A DNA stretch of 7,160 nucleotides, taken from Candidatus Aenigmatarchaeota archaeon. GTDB taxonomy: Archaea > Aenigmatarchaeota > Aenigmatarchaeia > QMZP01. The stretch is taken from assembly GCA_016202785.1 (NCBI GenBank), contig JACQOC010000082.1, positions 1 to 7,160 of the forward strand, given 5' to 3'. This document shows positions 5,941 through 7,160 of this stretch, one piece after another. Within the stretch, counting starts at the first letter, position 1, and each line of letters begins with the position of its first letter. Position numbers and translations under genes: made by a program. Under the pieces are notes generated by a model. The model ran no database searches. It was not told where the DNA came from and was given only the letters and a program-made list of their open reading frames with translations.

Positions 5941-7080
5941 ATGCAGCGCGAACCTGCCAAGCCCAGGAAGGCACAGGTGTGGGGCATGGACTTTGTCCTG
6001 TCGGCCATCATTTTCCTGTCGGCCTTCGCCATGGTGCTGTTCGCCTGGAGCTACGCCAACGGCCAAGCGGCCGGCCAGATCCAGCTGAACGAACTGCAGC
6101 GCAAGGCCCTGGAGGCGTCGGAAATGTTGGCCAGAACGGCCGGCAGCCCACCGGACTGGGACACCGCAAACGTCACGCTGGCCGGCCTGGCCAGTTCGGA
6201 AGGCGTGCTTAACACGACCAAGGTCAGGCGCTTCCTGCGGCTTGATTACAACGGTTCCAAGATAGCGCTGAACCTTGGCAATTACGAGTACTATTTTGCG
6301 CTGCTCGGCCGGGACGGCCTGGCTCTCAACCTAAGCCCGGCGGGCGTTCCGGCCATGGCAGCATGGCGCTTGAATGAGTCTGCCGGCAGCATCGCTTATG
6401 ACGCCATTGCCGGCCTGGGCCTGGAACTGAACGGCAGTTCCTGGTCGCCGTCTTGTGTGTCCGGCCCCTGCCTGGACTTTGATGGCACTGACGATTACGG
6501 CAACGCTTCCTTACCCAGCATGCCGCTGAACGGCAGCTTCAGCATCAGCCTCTGGTTCCGGGCCAGGGATGACGGCGCCTTGGCCGGCCGGCATGACGCC
6601 ATTGGCCCGATTGGCCAGGGTTTTTTCGCAGCCATAGCAGCGGGCCGGCCGGAGTTCAGCATTTATGACGGCAATAGCGCTTTGCACACCGTCACCGGCA
6701 GCGTGGCACAACCAGGAGTTTGGCACCATTATCTTGCCGCATATGATAACAGCCGGGATGAGCTGCGGCTGTACCTGGACGGCCAGCCCAATGCCAGCCA
6801 GCCTGGGATTGGCGGGTTTAACCCGGAGAATGGGCTGGATTTCACCGTCGGCCGCTACGCCCATGCCCTGGCCGGCCACTTCAACGGCTCGCTCGACGAA
6901 CTGGCCATATACCAGGCGGCACTGTCCAGCACTGATGCGCTGGACCTCTACCAGATGCAGCTGCCGGCAGTTGCCGGGCTGGCCGCCGCGCCTTCCGCAG
7001 CCATGATCGTACCGGTGGAGCGCTACGTCCTGCTGCAGGGCCAGCCGGCAACGATGCGGCTCATGGTCTGGAGCCGGTAG
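5941..7080 (+). CDS. Pilin-like protein with inserted LamG domain, 379 residues
   Basis: A basic N-terminus (residues 1-10) leads to AQVWGMDF and a helix at about 18-38, matching pilin-type signals in layout, with Gln12 and the acidic D17 before the helix. A short linker region (40-138) follows. Residues about 140-340 are a LamG/concanavalin A-like jelly roll, shown by LDFDGTDDYG (178-187), SISLWFRA, VWHHYLAAYD, LRLYLDGQ, FTVGR (301-305) and FNGSLDELAIY (314-324). Cys172 and Cys177 could pair. The final part (VPVERYVLLQGQPATMRLM, ending VWSR) looks like the normal C-terminus of a pilin-like protein, so the LamG domain appears inserted into it. There are about ten N-x-S/T sequons. LamG domains usually bind glycans or proteins, so a surface adhesin or minor/tip pilin is likely. 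It starts one base after the class III pilin gene. Confidence 0.85.
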   Translation: MQREPAKPRKAQVWGMDFVLSAIIFLSAFAMVLFAWSYANGQAAGQIQLNELQRKALEASEMLARTAGSPPDWDTANVTLAGLASSEGVLNTTKVRRFLRLDYNGSKIALNLGNYEYYFALLGRDGLALNLSPAGVPAMAAWRLNESAGSIAYDAIAGLGLELNGSSWSPSCVSGPCLDFDGTDDYGNASLPSMPLNGSFSISLWFRARDDGALAGRHDAIGPIGQGFFAAIAAGRPEFSIYDGNSALHTVTGSVAQPGVWHHYLAAYDNSRDELRLYLDGQPNASQPGIGGFNPENGLDFTVGRYAHALAGHFNGSLDELAIYQAALSSTDALDLYQMQLPAVAGLAAAPSAAMIVPVERYVLLQGQPATMRLMVWSR

Positions 7081-7085
7081 AAAAA
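7081..7085 (-). terminator. Possible T-run terminator for the right-edge minus-strand gene
   Basis: A run of five T on the minus strand begins three bases after the TGA at 7091-7089. Archaeal termination often uses T-rich runs without a required hairpin. The run is short, so support is weak. Confidence 0.25.
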
Positions 7086-7088
7086 GCG

Positions 7089-7160
7089 TCAGCCGATGTA
7101 GGCGTTGTGCTCGTGCCTGGCGCTGGGCTGCTTGAGCGTCTTGCTCTTGACGTCCTTGCC
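7089..7160 (-). CDS. C-terminal end of an unrecognised gene, partial at right edge
   Basis: The last 23 codons of a minus-strand frame are visible, entering from the right edge and ending TGA at 7091-7089. They are strongly basic (GKDVKSKTLKQPSA) and end in RHEHNAYIG. The charge suggests a soluble, perhaps nucleic-acid-associated protein, but the piece is too short to assign. It converges on the LamG gene, whose stop lies 8 bases away, and a T-run follows its stop. The coding call rests on the open frame, GC-rich codon usage like the neighbours, and tight convergent packing. Confidence 0.5.
   Translation of the reverse strand, partial: GKDVKSKTLKQPSARHEHNAYIG

Noticed and set aside
6580..6660. 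Repeated GGCCGGCC-like blocks in the LamG gene
   Set aside because: They match Ala-Gly and Gly-Arg codon pairs in a GC-rich gene, are irregularly spaced, and form no array.
5556..7080. Bacterial type IV pilin or secretion pseudopilins
   Set aside because: Bacterial pilins have a G-F-T-L-x-E type site. Here the site is a QxxxE class III form, and the surrounding proteins share archaeal features (leaderless-type starts with TATA-like boxes, many sequons).
1..7160. CRISPR array, tRNA or rRNA gene, insertion sequence
   Set aside because: No regularly spaced direct repeats, tRNA-like arms, transposase frame or flanking inverted repeats were seen, and almost all bases are taken by supported protein genes.

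Overview
The window reads as a compact, GC-rich archaeal locus, most likely from a small-genome DPANN-type archaeon (Micrarchaeota- or Diapherotrites-like; the phylum is inference). Three things point to Archaea. One protein has a class III (QxxxE) type IV pilin signal at its extreme N-terminus, and three more have related pilin-like N-termini. TATA-like elements lie about 24-30 bases ahead of several start codons, with no clear Shine-Dalgarno sites. The surface proteins are crowded with N-glycosylation sequons. Nearly every base is coding. The largest gap is the 80-base divergent promoter region at 3144-3223, and no stretch over 300 bases lacks a gene.

Left arm (minus strand, 3143 down to 1): a 57-residue two-helix membrane protein, then a 627-residue pilin-like surface protein with a very large ectodomain, then a second pilin-like protein that runs off the left edge. 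The last two overlap by four bases (ATGA).

Right arm (plus strand, 3224 to 7080): two adjacent paralogous genes of an unrecognised family of about 171 residues with a shared RWW motif, then a short major facilitator superfamily (MFS) transporter. After these come a 47-residue two-helix membrane protein, a small class III-signal pilin, and a pilin-like protein with an inserted LamG (concanavalin A-like) domain. Gaps are very short (1-base overlap, 7, 41, 32 and 1 bases). At the right edge the C-terminal end of an unrecognised minus-strand gene converges on the LamG gene.

How they may work together (inference): both arms carry the parts of an extracellular filament or surface-adhesion structure: a small pilin as possible subunit, and larger pilin-like proteins bearing beta-rich or lectin-like ectodomains as minor or tip components. 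In each arm a small two-helix membrane protein is encoded just before the pilin-like pair. No assembly ATPase, platform protein or prepilin peptidase is encoded here, so the machinery must lie elsewhere. The paralogue pair and the transporter have no evident link to this role.
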